Made by a program: the position numbers and the translations under genes. From JAAYCU01 sp964401335 (GTDB lineage Bacteria > Planctomycetota > Phycisphaerae > UBA1845 > PWPN01), in the NCBI GenBank assembly GCA_964401335.1, contig CAYNYK010000011.1, positions 1 to 64,000 on the forward strand: a stretch of DNA of 64,000 nucleotides. The letters are read 5' to 3'. Under the pieces are notes generated by a model. It searched no databases, was not told the DNA's origin, and was given only the letters and a program-made list of their open reading frames with translations. Positions 54,470 through 62,400 of the stretch are shown one piece after another. Within the stretch, counting starts at the first letter, position 1, and every line of letters begins with the position of its first letter.

Positions 54470-55039
54470 GTGAGCTCCCGCGAAATACCAGACGATCATC
54501 CTTACGTCAGCCGAGGCGGCATCAAGTTGGCTGCCGCGTTGGATGCCTTCAACGTGGTTCCAGCGGGTTGGGTTTGCGCCGATCTGGGCTGCAACGTTGG
54601 CGGATTTACCGATTGCTTGCTGCAACGCGGGGCCGCGCGCGTTTATGCCGTTGATACCGGCTACGGAACTCTGGCTTACAAACTGCGTAAGGATCCGCGC
54701 GTGCATGTCATGGAGCGGACCAACGCGATGCACGTGCAGTTGCCTGAGCCTGTCGACTTGGTAGTCATCGATGTGGGTTGGACCCGTCAGCAACATATTT
54801 TACCGCCCGCCCGCGGACTACTCCGCCCCGACGGCCGCATCATCACCCTGATAAAACTCCATTACGAAACCGACGCCGCGCAACTCCGTAGCGGGGTGCT
54901 TCCGGCCGAACTAGCCCCCGAGGTTCTGGACGCCGTGCGCCGAACGATCGAACAACTCGGCTTCCAAGTCGCCGGCCTCATCGAAAGCCCTATCCCCGGC
55001 CAGAAAGGTAACCGCGAATGGCTGGCTCTGCTGATATAA
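54470..55039 (+). CDS. FtsJ/TlyA-like RNA methyltransferase without S4 domain
   Basis: A 189-residue methyltransferase with the TlyA/FtsJ opening YVSRGGIKLAAAL, SAM site CADLGCNVGGFTDCLL, then VYAVDTGYGTLAYKLRKDPR and DLVVIDVGWTRQQ. TlyA normally carries an N-terminal S4 RNA-binding domain of about 60 residues, which is missing here: the protein starts directly before SRGG. The GTG start has no strong ribosome-binding site. It follows rpsT by 12 bases, which fits a role in rRNA modification. Confidence 0.85.
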   Translation: MSSREIPDDHPYVSRGGIKLAAALDAFNVVPAGWVCADLGCNVGGFTDCLLQRGAARVYAVDTGYGTLAYKLRKDPRVHVMERTNAMHVQLPEPVDLVVIDVGWTRQQHILPPARGLLRPDGRIITLIKLHYETDAAQLRSGVLPAELAPEVLDAVRRTIEQLGFQVAGLIESPIPGQKGNREWLALLI

Positions 55040-55092
55040 CTTGTCTTCGGTTACTAAGTTGTCCCGAAATAAAAGAACACGCGAGGATGCGT

Positions 55093-56226
55093 ATGTATTC
55101 TTCATTAAGATGCTGTGCTTTAGTGCTGGTTTTGTTTTTTCGCGCCACGGCGTTCTTAACCGCGGCTCCCCCTTATCCGAAAAGTCCCGTTATCGGCGGT
55201 GTTGTTTTCAACTGGTCAACACACACGCGGATGGCTTCGGGCAGCGATAATTGGGCGATCACCTGGGCCGACGATGATCATCAATATGCATCCTGGGGTG
55301 ACGGCGGAGGTTTTGGAGGCACGAACAGCGACGGCCGCGTGAGTCTCGGGTTCGCACGCATCGAGGGGAATAGAAAAAATTACACAGGCTATAACGTCTG
55401 GGGAGGCAAGAAACCGAAGCAACCCGCCCGTTTTGACGGAAAAAGCTACGGCGTTCTCTGCGTGGACGGCATTCTCTATAAATGGGTAGGCCCCGGCTCC
55501 GGAACGACCTCGTACACGGAGAGCCGGTTGTGCAAATCCTCGAACCACGGGGCCATGTGGACCAGGGCCTCCTGGGCTTACACGAAAACGCAGGGCCTCA
55601 TCATGCCAACCATTCTCAATTTCGGCCGCAATTACGCGGGAGCACGGGACGACTACGTTTACCACTATTTCATCCGACTCGAGGGCAACCCCTCCAAGCT
55701 GAATGTGCATGTGCCCGGCAGGATTGATCTGGCGCGAGTGTCGAAAACAAAACTGATGGATCAGAACGCCTATGAATTCTTCGCGGGGAACGATGGAGAC
55801 AATTCCCCCGAATGGACATCCGATCCGGACGCGCGCCGCCCCGTCTTCGAGAACCCGGCCGGAGTCGGGTGGTGCCTGAGCGTCAGCTATAACCCTGGCC
55901 TGAAACGATATCTCCTCTGTACCGAGCATACAGCTTCGTTCGAGGGTCATCTTGGGATGTTCGATGCGCCCGAACCCTGGGGGCCTTGGACAACGGTGTT
56001 CTATGCCCAAGACGCCGAGCTTTTCGGGACGGGCCGGATCGAGACCGGTACGTTCTTCTGGAACTTCTCCAACAAATGGCTGAGTCCGGACGGCCGAGAC
56101 TTCGTCCTGATCTTCACCGGCATCAATACCAACGACGCGTGGAACACCGTGGAAGGAAGTTTCGGCCTTGCTTCGATCAGGGGTCCGGCGAGCCGTCCGC
56201 CTTCTTGGGAGGCAGAACAACGTTGA
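55093..56226 (+). CDS. Secreted DUF4185-type protein
   Basis: A 377-residue protein with a signal peptide of about 22 residues. Its core matches the DUF4185 five-bladed fold: SDNWAITWADDDHQY, WGDGGGFGGTNSDGRVSLG, YGVLCVDGILYKWVG, and repeated PWGPWTTVFY and GTFFWNFSNKWLS units. DUF4185 members are exported and often encoded with polysaccharide enzymes, but the function is not established. GAGG six bases before the ATG at 55093 decides the start. Confidence 0.75.
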   Translation: MYSSLRCCALVLVLFFRATAFLTAAPPYPKSPVIGGVVFNWSTHTRMASGSDNWAITWADDDHQYASWGDGGGFGGTNSDGRVSLGFARIEGNRKNYTGYNVWGGKKPKQPARFDGKSYGVLCVDGILYKWVGPGSGTTSYTESRLCKSSNHGAMWTRASWAYTKTQGLIMPTILNFGRNYAGARDDYVYHYFIRLEGNPSKLNVHVPGRIDLARVSKTKLMDQNAYEFFAGNDGDNSPEWTSDPDARRPVFENPAGVGWCLSVSYNPGLKRYLLCTEHTASFEGHLGMFDAPEPWGPWTTVFYAQDAELFGTGRIETGTFFWNFSNKWLSPDGRDFVLIFTGINTNDAWNTVEGSFGLASIRGPASRPPSWEAEQR

Positions 56227-56334
56227 TGACATGATTGGACTTTCAGGTTTTCTTGTAGCTTATGCCCCCCCCGAATCCTCCCATTTTTCTTCACCCAGGC
56301 GGCTCATTGCAACAGATGTTCGTTAAATCCTGCA

Positions 56335-56376
56335 TAAAAAACGGACGGACGCACCCTAACGAATGCGTCCGCCCGT
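56335..56376 (-). terminator. Rho-independent terminator of the FGE-fold lipoprotein gene
   Basis: A 13-bp stem (ACGGGCGGACGCA / TGCGTCCGTCCGT on the minus strand, one G-T pair) with a loop of about 10 bases, followed on the minus strand by six Ts. It lies about 40 bases past the stop at 56418 and nearly matches the hairpin at 57553-57592. Confidence 0.8.
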
Positions 56377-56417
56377 GGTTTTCTCTCGGACTGCGCCGTC
56401 GGCCGTTTGGAAGAGAG

Positions 56418-57287
56418 TTATTCCGGTCGAACGAGCCTAAACCCGCGGTCGTCGGAAGTTGATCCCGCATAGTCATTGCTTCTGCGGGCGGAGCGGAGGA
56501 ATTCGGCGAAGTGCCAGGCTGCTCCACCACGCACGACGCGGTATTGGCCGTCTTCCGGGCCCTGTGGATCTGTAGCCGCTCCCGCGGGATAATCGCCATA
56601 CCAATCCTGACACCACTCGCGGGCGTTGCCGTGCATGTCGTAAATGCCCCAATCGTTCGGCAGTTTGGACCCTACATCATGCGAAATGTGTTGGCCGTCT
56701 GCCTCAGTGTCGCTATTGGCATCGAACCAAGCATAGTCGGCCAGGGGTTTATAGTTGGAGTTGAAATCGCCGGGGTCATCGCCAAAGGTGTATTCGGTGG
56801 CGCTGCCCGCACGGCAGGCGTATTCCCACTCGGCCTCGGTAGGCAGGCGTAAATTCTCGCCGCTGTCCGCATTGATCGCGGTAATGAAATCCTGTACATC
56901 ATTCCAGGAAACACTGTCCACCGGGCGATTGGGTTCCTGATGAAGTGTCAGGGAGGGGTTATCTCCCATAACGGCTTCCCATTCGGCCTGAGTAACTTCA
57001 TATTTGCCGATCCAGAATCCTTTGGTCAGAGTGACTTGATGAGGAGTTTCGTCGTCCTGAGCCAATTCCGAATCGGAACCCATGGTGAAAGTGCCCGCCG
57101 GGCAATAGATGAAGTCCATGCCGGCAAATTCGCGTTCCTCTCCGGCCTGAGGGCCGGTATCAACCGGATCGGGATTGGGTTCCGGCTCCGGCTCCGGCGT
57201 GGGCGAAGGGGAAGGGCATCCTTGACCCATGACCAAAGCCAAACTAACCGTCAAGATCACCAACCCAATACAATTCTTTCTTAACAT
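56418..57287 (-). CDS. FGE-sulfatase-fold lipoprotein with Pro-Glu linker
   Basis: A 289-residue surface protein. The leader ends MGQGC (Cys 24), then a Pro/Glu/Ser linker, then a formylglycine-generating-enzyme (SUMF1) fold: GTFTMGSDSELAQDDETPHQ, FWIGKYEVTQAEW, LRLPTEAEWEYACRAG, GIYDMHGNAREWCQDWYGDY and GFRLVRPE. The C-terminal region (RVVRGGAAWHFAEFLRSARR) has no catalytic Cys pair, so it is probably not a functioning sulfatase activator. The ATG at 57287 has GGAGG eight bases upstream. Leader and upstream bases match the lipoprotein gene at 57632-58948. Confidence 0.85.
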   Translation of the reverse strand: MLRKNCIGLVILTVSLALVMGQGCPSPSPTPEPEPEPNPDPVDTGPQAGEEREFAGMDFIYCPAGTFTMGSDSELAQDDETPHQVTLTKGFWIGKYEVTQAEWEAVMGDNPSLTLHQEPNRPVDSVSWNDVQDFITAINADSGENLRLPTEAEWEYACRAGSATEYTFGDDPGDFNSNYKPLADYAWFDANSDTEADGQHISHDVGSKLPNDWGIYDMHGNAREWCQDWYGDYPAGAATDPQGPEDGQYRVVRGGAAWHFAEFLRSARRSNDYAGSTSDDRGFRLVRPE

Positions 57288-57631
57288 GATGTGTCCTCCA
57301 TAAACGGGTGTAAAACGAACCGCTCCCTGGCAGTTCAACCTGCTGACCGAATAGTACCCTACAATACAAACACGAAGAAACCACGCGTTTATCACATGTT
57401 CACAAAGATGAGAGATACCGACAGCCTAACCCCCAAAACGTTCGCTGTCGAGACCTGTCAAGATATTTTATGTTATTGATATTGTAACCGTTCAGGCCGT
57501 AACTCCGGGATTTGTTCGGACTTTGATCGGGAGTATGCTGAGCTCCGCGGAGAAAAACGGGCGGACGCGCCTTGGCAGACGCGTCCGCCCGTCGTTTGTA
57601 AATGCAGCCTGTCGGCTGTTCGGTCGAAACC
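57288..57631. other. Intergenic region with shared upstream motif
   Basis: 344 bases between two minus-strand lipoprotein genes. It holds the terminator of the upstream gene (57553-57592) and, at 57322-57340, a 19-base sequence matching 16/19 to one before the other lipoprotein (58978-58996). Nothing else was recognised. Confidence 0.5.
57553..57592 (-). terminator. Rho-independent terminator of the 438-residue lipoprotein gene
   Basis: A perfect 13-bp stem (ACGGGCGGACGCG / CGCGTCCGCCCGT) with a 10-base loop, followed on the minus strand by five Ts. Lies about 40 bases past the stop at 57632. Core ACGGGCGGACGC is shared with the terminator at 56335-56376. Confidence 0.85.
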
Positions 57632-58948
57632 TTAATCGACATCGAGAATGATATAGCCGACCGTGGTTTCCAGGTTGTCCGATCTTGTGGCCGCCGTCTT
57701 GAAGCCGACCACGCTGCTGCTGGCATCCACGTCCCAGGCCGGACAGGCGTAGGGATCCGTTCCATCCGGATCGGCCGGTACGGTGAAGGCTACCCCGCCG
57801 GTGCTGTACTGCAAATACCAGTCGGCCAGAAAAACGTAGTCTTCGTAGACGCCTCCCGGCACGATGCTCATGCTGCCGGCGAAGCCGACCAGGCCGTTGT
57901 TGTTCGTCGAGCCGTCGATCTGATTACCCAACGCGGCCTTGGTAAAGCCCGGTCCCGGCAAGGCGCCGGCCGCTACGCGCTGCGATCCGCCCACGCGATC
58001 GTCGGCCGTCGCATCGGCGAAGAAGGCGAAATTATCCGCGCCGATGGCCACACCGAAAGCCGAGGCTGCTTCGGCATTAGCCATGGCGATCACGGCTTCA
58101 TTGGCCAGGTCCACCAGGAACGCCATCGGGTAGCCCTGATCGTCCACGGCAACGATGTGGCCGTCGTTCATCTTCATCTGCGCATCGCCGACGCCTTCGG
58201 GCGCCACGATTTGCACCGGGGCCGCATCCGGTGTATCGATGTCATAAATGAAGAACGTGTCGTTCGCGACGGCGACCACGGTCTTGCTGGCCGCATCCAC
58301 CGCCACCTGGGCTACCTGGAACGCGGAATCGGCCGGGTTCTGAGCAAATGCGATCAACGCAGGCTCATCGCCGCTGACATCGATCACCTTGATGATCTTG
58401 CCGTCAGCCACGTCGTTCTGGCTGCAAATGACCGCGCAGTAGGGGCCGTCGGCCTGGATGCTGCCCGGGGCATCCTGGCTCTTGATCGTGTTCAGCCTAA
58501 TCTGATCCGCGGTGAACTGATTCAGCGTACCCGTATCGACATTCAGAGCGTGGACTTGGAAGGCAATACCGCTGCCTACATGGCCAACGAGGAAGATGGT
58601 CCGTCCGCCCACGGCGAAGGCCTTCGCGTCATAGTTTTCGGCACCGGCAACCGCGGTTCCGTCGGTCGGGGCTTCGGAGGGGATGATGTACGAAACACCG
58701 GTGGTCGCACTGGTCCCAAAGGCGATAAGATCATCACCGCACTGCAAACCCGCATCATGTCGGACATCAATATCGGTTTTTACGATAGTGAGGAACGGTT
58801 CGGGTTCCGGTTCGGGTTCAGGTTCGGGTTCAGGTTCCGGTTCCGGTTCCGGTTGCGGTTGCGGCCCCGGCGAGGGGCATCCTTGTCCCATCATCAGGGC
58901 CAGACCAATCGTCAAGCTCACAAGCCAAAAGAAATTCTTTTTCAACAT
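57632..58948 (-). CDS. Surface lipoprotein with Pro-Glu linker and propeller-like domain
   Basis: A 438-residue lipoprotein (lipobox GQGC, Cys 24). After a Pro-Glu repeat of about 20 residues comes a beta-rich domain with regularly spaced repeats (ENYDAKAFAVGGRTIFLVG, SIQADGPYCAVICSQNDVA, SKTVVAVANDTFFIYDI, DGHIVAVDDQGYPMAFLVDL), consistent with a propeller. Ala- and Asp-rich, hence an acidic surface. Binding partner unknown. The ATG at 58948 has GGAGG eight bases upstream. The antisense strand over the Pro-Glu repeat reads as a long false frame. Confidence 0.75.
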   Translation of the reverse strand: MLKKNFFWLVSLTIGLALMMGQGCPSPGPQPQPEPEPEPEPEPEPEPEPEPFLTIVKTDIDVRHDAGLQCGDDLIAFGTSATTGVSYIIPSEAPTDGTAVAGAENYDAKAFAVGGRTIFLVGHVGSGIAFQVHALNVDTGTLNQFTADQIRLNTIKSQDAPGSIQADGPYCAVICSQNDVADGKIIKVIDVSGDEPALIAFAQNPADSAFQVAQVAVDAASKTVVAVANDTFFIYDIDTPDAAPVQIVAPEGVGDAQMKMNDGHIVAVDDQGYPMAFLVDLANEAVIAMANAEAASAFGVAIGADNFAFFADATADDRVGGSQRVAAGALPGPGFTKAALGNQIDGSTNNNGLVGFAGSMSIVPGGVYEDYVFLADWYLQYSTGGVAFTVPADPDGTDPYACPAWDVDASSSVVGFKTAATRSDNLETTVGYIILDVD

Positions 58949-59369
58949 GATACATCCTCCAAAAAAAAGACCAAACTACTCCTTGGCGGTTCAACCAAGA
59001 AACGCGAAAGAACCTATTGCGGTGTAAAACATTACACACAATATGCTTTCAAGAATGGGGAGGCGAGGATAGCTTAATCTGCGGAGGACCTCTTGTCGAG
59101 ACAGTGTTGATGCTTTTTTATAATAAATATAAAACAAATGCGACCGGCTTCCGGCTTCTCAACTTTTGTCACGCGATCGCCTGACGGCCGATCGTCACTT
59201 TTGTGTTTTTCCTGCCTGTATCATGCAGGAATCTAAGCGCGGTACAGACATTGCGACCGTTTCAGAGTGCTTTTTTGCGATTTCGACATCTAATCCAACT
59301 TTCGCAGATCGGGGATATGGAAAGGCCTGGCTACAGCACCCGTCCCGATTCTCTTCAAAGGTCGGCACT
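58949..59369. other. Intergenic region upstream of the Pro-Glu lipoprotein
   Basis: 421 bases between the lipoprotein start and the end of the GTPase-associated operon. It has the shared motif at 58978-58996 and an AT-rich patch (about 59105-59145) that could hold a promoter, though no clear -35/-10 pair was found. No gene is supported; a plus-strand frame of 104 codons has no family features. Confidence 0.45.
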
Positions 59370-60419
59370 TCAAGAAGCGGTGGCGCTTGGCGGAATGACT
59401 CTCGTTTGCGTCTCAGGCTGGTGATCTGGAAGTGGGTAATCTTGCCATTCGCGGGCCAGGCGATCCAAGTCGTCGGGTAAGGTGTGAGCGCAAGTATGCG
59501 TCGTGAAATCCGTGATCGCGCTCAAACGGCCTTCGCTCCACCATTTTCGCAACAGTTCGAGCCACCGCGTAAAAGGATCGACGTCGGGCGGCGGATCATG
59601 GGACGTATCCCATAGGGTCAGTTCCTGCCCCTCGATAAATTGTCGCGAGCGAGCATCCAGTGTCGGCGTTATGCTCAGGTGGGCCGGGCGTGTGGAAGAG
59701 GGCTTGAGGCCCACGGATACGTCCATTTCCTCGCGAAGCCCCAACGGCAGACACAACAGGATCCAGCGGGCCAGTTCTAACGGCTGTGTGGGTCCGACGA
59801 GCACCACCCGTTCGCCCTTGAGCAGCGCAGCGGCCGTCGGCCATAGCCAGGCGGCGACGTTCGTTTCAAGCGGTGACTGATCGGCCTGTTCGGGAATAAG
59901 GTATTCGACATCGGTAATCGGCAGATCGAGCGGAGCCAATCGTGACGGCGGTTTAAGGACCGGTCCGAAGCGTTGAAAAATTCGCCCCAGAATCCGGTGC
60001 GGGCGGAGCGGATCCGCATCAAACCTGCGAAAATCCTCTCTTTGCAGCAAAGCGATATGGGAATAAATCCGTCCGCCTCCGCGGGCGGTGTGTTCGACGC
60101 CGGCATAAGTGGTGTAAGCCACACAGCGGCGGCCTCGTTCGAGCCGGTAGCTGTCCAATCCGATTGCGGAGGGTTCCGGATCGCACAGGCTGCCATGAGC
60201 GGGCGAACGACGGGTGATTTCGGCCCGTTCGTCACCGGTCACGGCCACGCTGGCGGCGATCATGCGATAACCTTCGCCGGTCGGGGTCCGGATCGAAGTG
60301 AAAATCGCCTGATCGCACGCCAGCCCTTGGCCATGAGCCCGGCTCGGGCCGAAGGGGGGCCCGTCCGCGGCGCCGACCCCGGGCGCGCCGTTTAATGTTA
60401 AAGTCTTTGCACAATCCAT
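59370..60419 (-). CDS. GTPase-associated protein 1 (GAP1-N2-like) family protein
   Basis: A 349-residue protein. Residues of about 37-120 carry the GAP1-N-type opening (QAIFTSIRTPTGEGYRMIAA, SPAHGSLCDPEPSAIGLDSY, VAYTTYAGVEHTARGGG, RIYSHIALL). A second part (VVLVGPTQPLELARWILLCL, then LPLGLREEMDVSVGL) matches the middle region seen in GAP1 proteins. The GAP1-C-like domain seems to be missing. The start is an ATG 22 bases inside the GTPase gene, giving a 36-residue extension of no known fold. Role: predicted partner of the GTPase encoded upstream; not experimentally known. Confidence 0.7.
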   Translation of the reverse strand: MDCAKTLTLNGAPGVGAADGPPFGPSRAHGQGLACDQAIFTSIRTPTGEGYRMIAASVAVTGDERAEITRRSPAHGSLCDPEPSAIGLDSYRLERGRRCVAYTTYAGVEHTARGGGRIYSHIALLQREDFRRFDADPLRPHRILGRIFQRFGPVLKPPSRLAPLDLPITDVEYLIPEQADQSPLETNVAAWLWPTAAALLKGERVVLVGPTQPLELARWILLCLPLGLREEMDVSVGLKPSSTRPAHLSITPTLDARSRQFIEGQELTLWDTSHDPPPDVDPFTRWLELLRKWWSEGRLSAITDFTTHTCAHTLPDDLDRLAREWQDYPLPDHQPETQTRVIPPSATAS

Positions 60420-61282
60420 TCGAATGGTTCCAGCACTCCCTGCAGGGCGGTGTGCAGCGGAATGGGTACCACATAATCATCACCCGGCGCAGTGGCATAA
60501 GCCAGCGAACCGACCACGCTGCACGCGAAAAACTCGACACACGTGAGCCGGTTTTCGCACAAGTTCCACAACCGGGTCAGATTGGCCTGCACAAACCGCT
60601 GGGGATGATCGAAACACTCCGGACAATAGTCGGCCTTGCAGAGTACGATGGCCACCGGGGTTTCAATCCGTTCATCTCCGCGCACACCGCACATGGAATA
60701 GAGGTAGCTGAGCATTTTGACGGCGAAAAAATCAGGGCGGGCCGACCCGTTGGCGGCCAACGCGGCATCGACCAGCAGCATCAAGCCGGCCGAGCGGGTC
60801 AGGAGATCGCGAATGGGCCGGAAGGTACTGGGGGCGGCCACCTCGGCGGCGAGTGATTCGCCGGCCATGTCCGGCATCAACAAATCCACCCACTTGGGCC
60901 GCGGATGTTTTTGGAATATCTGGTAATAAGCCCAATACCATTGGTTCATTTCCATCGGCGTTTTGGGCGGAAACGTACGCTGGGCCATGTGGCTGATGAC
61001 CGTCTGCTGGAGATCGACGGAATACGCCCCGCGGGGGATGGCCTCGAAATCGCCGGCCCGCTGGGTCAGCATGTCCAGAAGAAAGCCGAGATAAACGGTT
61101 TTGCCCACGTTGCTCTCGCCGATGATGCTGACGATCTGTGGCTCGCGCTGCTGGGCTTTGATGTCGTGGGCGATGGCCATTGGGGCCCCGCAATCCACGC
61201 AGACCGCCGCGCTGGCCATGTTGGTCTTGCCGCAAATCAGGCAGGGAGCGGCATCGGTGTTAATGGGTATGGTCTTGCTCAT
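60398..61282 (-). CDS. Zinc-ribbon TRAFAC-type GTPase (DO-GTPase2-like)
   Basis: A 294-residue GTPase. An N-terminal zinc ribbon has CxxC pairs at residues 14/17 and 28/31. The G1 loop GESNVGKT is at 55-62, the G3 motif DMAGE at 138-142 and a G4-like CKAD at 215-218. The SIIGESNVGKTVYL and PDMAGES wording resembles the double-GTPase (DO-GTPase) families that accompany GAP1 proteins. It overlaps the FGE-fold gene by four bases (ATGA) and the GAP1-like gene by 22, so all three are translationally coupled. GTP hydrolysis is expected but not shown. Confidence 0.82.
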   Translation of the reverse strand: MSKTIPINTDAAPCLICGKTNMASAAVCVDCGAPMAIAHDIKAQQREPQIVSIIGESNVGKTVYLGFLLDMLTQRAGDFEAIPRGAYSVDLQQTVISHMAQRTFPPKTPMEMNQWYWAYYQIFQKHPRPKWVDLLMPDMAGESLAAEVAAPSTFRPIRDLLTRSAGLMLLVDAALAANGSARPDFFAVKMLSYLYSMCGVRGDERIETPVAIVLCKADYCPECFDHPQRFVQANLTRLWNLCENRLTCVEFFACSVVGSLAYATAPGDDYVVPIPLHTALQGVLEPFEWIVQRL

Positions 61283-62304
61283 GACCCGCTTTCTCCGTTC
61301 GGCGATAAGGGCACATCCAGGGCACAGCGAAAGCCGACGTTATGCACGCGGCTCAGACTGGCCAGTCCGGTGCGAAAACAACTGGTGGCCTGGGAAGCAA
61401 AGTAGGTGTCGAAGGCCCCGCCGCGAATGCCTTTCATTTGCATAACCCCCACGACGGGACGGCCTTCGCCGTCGGTCACCTCGTAATCCGAATCCGTCCA
61501 CTCCCACACGTTGCCGATCAATTGGCGCACGCCGTTGGGAGCGGCCCCGCCCGGAAAAGCATCGACCGGCTCGGTGTGCCCGATCCCGGAGGCCCAGATG
61601 TTGCAGCGATCCGTATCCAGGGCGTCGCCCCACGGGTAACGGCGTAATACATGGGCGGAACTGCGAATGCGCCAACTGGCGGCCATCTGCCACTCCGCCT
61701 CGGTTGGCAGACGGAAACCGGCCCAGGCGGCGTAGGCGGCCGCCTCGAAGAAACAGACCCCCACGACGGGATGATCGGCCAGGCGCCGATCATGCCGGCC
61801 GTCACGCCAGAAACGCGGCCCCGGGTTTCCGGTTAAATCCGTGAAATCAATCAGGTGCGGCCAGATGTCTTGCGGCCACAAATCAAGATCCTCGTAGCCG
61901 CCGGCGTCAACGAAATGCTGATATTGTGCATGCATTACCGCATAACGACCGAGCAAAAAGGGTACGGTCTCGAAATCCAGCTCGGAAGCGCCGGGAACGT
62001 CGTTGACCGTCAAGGGCAGGGAGGCAAAGCCCTCGGGTACCAGGCCGAAATTTTCGTCGATCGACGCGCTGGCCGTCTGGTAAATTTTTTCGCTTTCGGG
62101 ATGGTGACGCCAGCGCTGGTGATGTCGGATCATAAAGCCCCACCGCCCCTGTTGCAGGCAACGTAACAAGGGATCTTCGGCGGGTTTGACGGCAGCGGCC
62201 GCTTGGTAATCCGAATATTCCCGACCCAGTGAGGTCTTGCCGCGAGGATGATCTGGAGTGATGGTTGGCCGATTCTTTTTTCGCGATAGCAGGTTCAATC
62301 CCAT
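61279..62304 (-). CDS. FGE-sulfatase-fold (SUMF1) domain protein in the GTPase operon
   Basis: A 341-residue cytoplasmic protein with no signal peptide. The fold is clear from VPEGFASLP, FLLGRYAVMHAQYQHFVD, GFRLPTEAEWQMAASW, RYPWGDALDTDRCNIWASG, NVWEWTDSDYE and HNVGFRCALD. Genuine FGE needs two cysteines about five apart; here only the first is kept (TSCFRTG), so formylglycine synthesis is doubtful. In GTPase/GAP1 loci this domain acts as a binding or effector module. GGAGGGG seven bases before the ATG supports the start. Confidence 0.85.
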   Translation of the reverse strand: MGLNLLSRKKNRPTITPDHPRGKTSLGREYSDYQAAAAVKPAEDPLLRCLQQGRWGFMIRHHQRWRHHPESEKIYQTASASIDENFGLVPEGFASLPLTVNDVPGASELDFETVPFLLGRYAVMHAQYQHFVDAGGYEDLDLWPQDIWPHLIDFTDLTGNPGPRFWRDGRHDRRLADHPVVGVCFFEAAAYAAWAGFRLPTEAEWQMAASWRIRSSAHVLRRYPWGDALDTDRCNIWASGIGHTEPVDAFPGGAAPNGVRQLIGNVWEWTDSDYEVTDGEGRPVVGVMQMKGIRGGAFDTYFASQATSCFRTGLASLSRVHNVGFRCALDVPLSPNGESGS

Positions 62305-62400
62305 GATTCCCCTCCATTGATCCGGCCCGAAAACCGACTATGGAGTCCCGTCATTTCGTCGCGGCCAGGCCGGTGATCTTTCAAGCCATACCTGCGTCTA

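Noticed and set aside
57602..59077. A 491-codon plus-strand frame opposite the Pro-Glu lipoprotein gene
   Set aside because: Its FRFGF repeats are the antisense of the Pro-Glu linker; the minus-strand gene has a lipobox, a good ribosome-binding site and a terminator.
59166..59480. A 104-codon plus-strand frame before the GTPase operon
   Set aside because: No ribosome-binding site and no family features; it runs into the antisense of the GAP1-like gene.
61279..62304. Annotation as a true sulfatase-modifying formylglycine-generating enzyme
   Set aside because: The second catalytic Cys is missing and no sulfatase gene is nearby, so only the fold was named.
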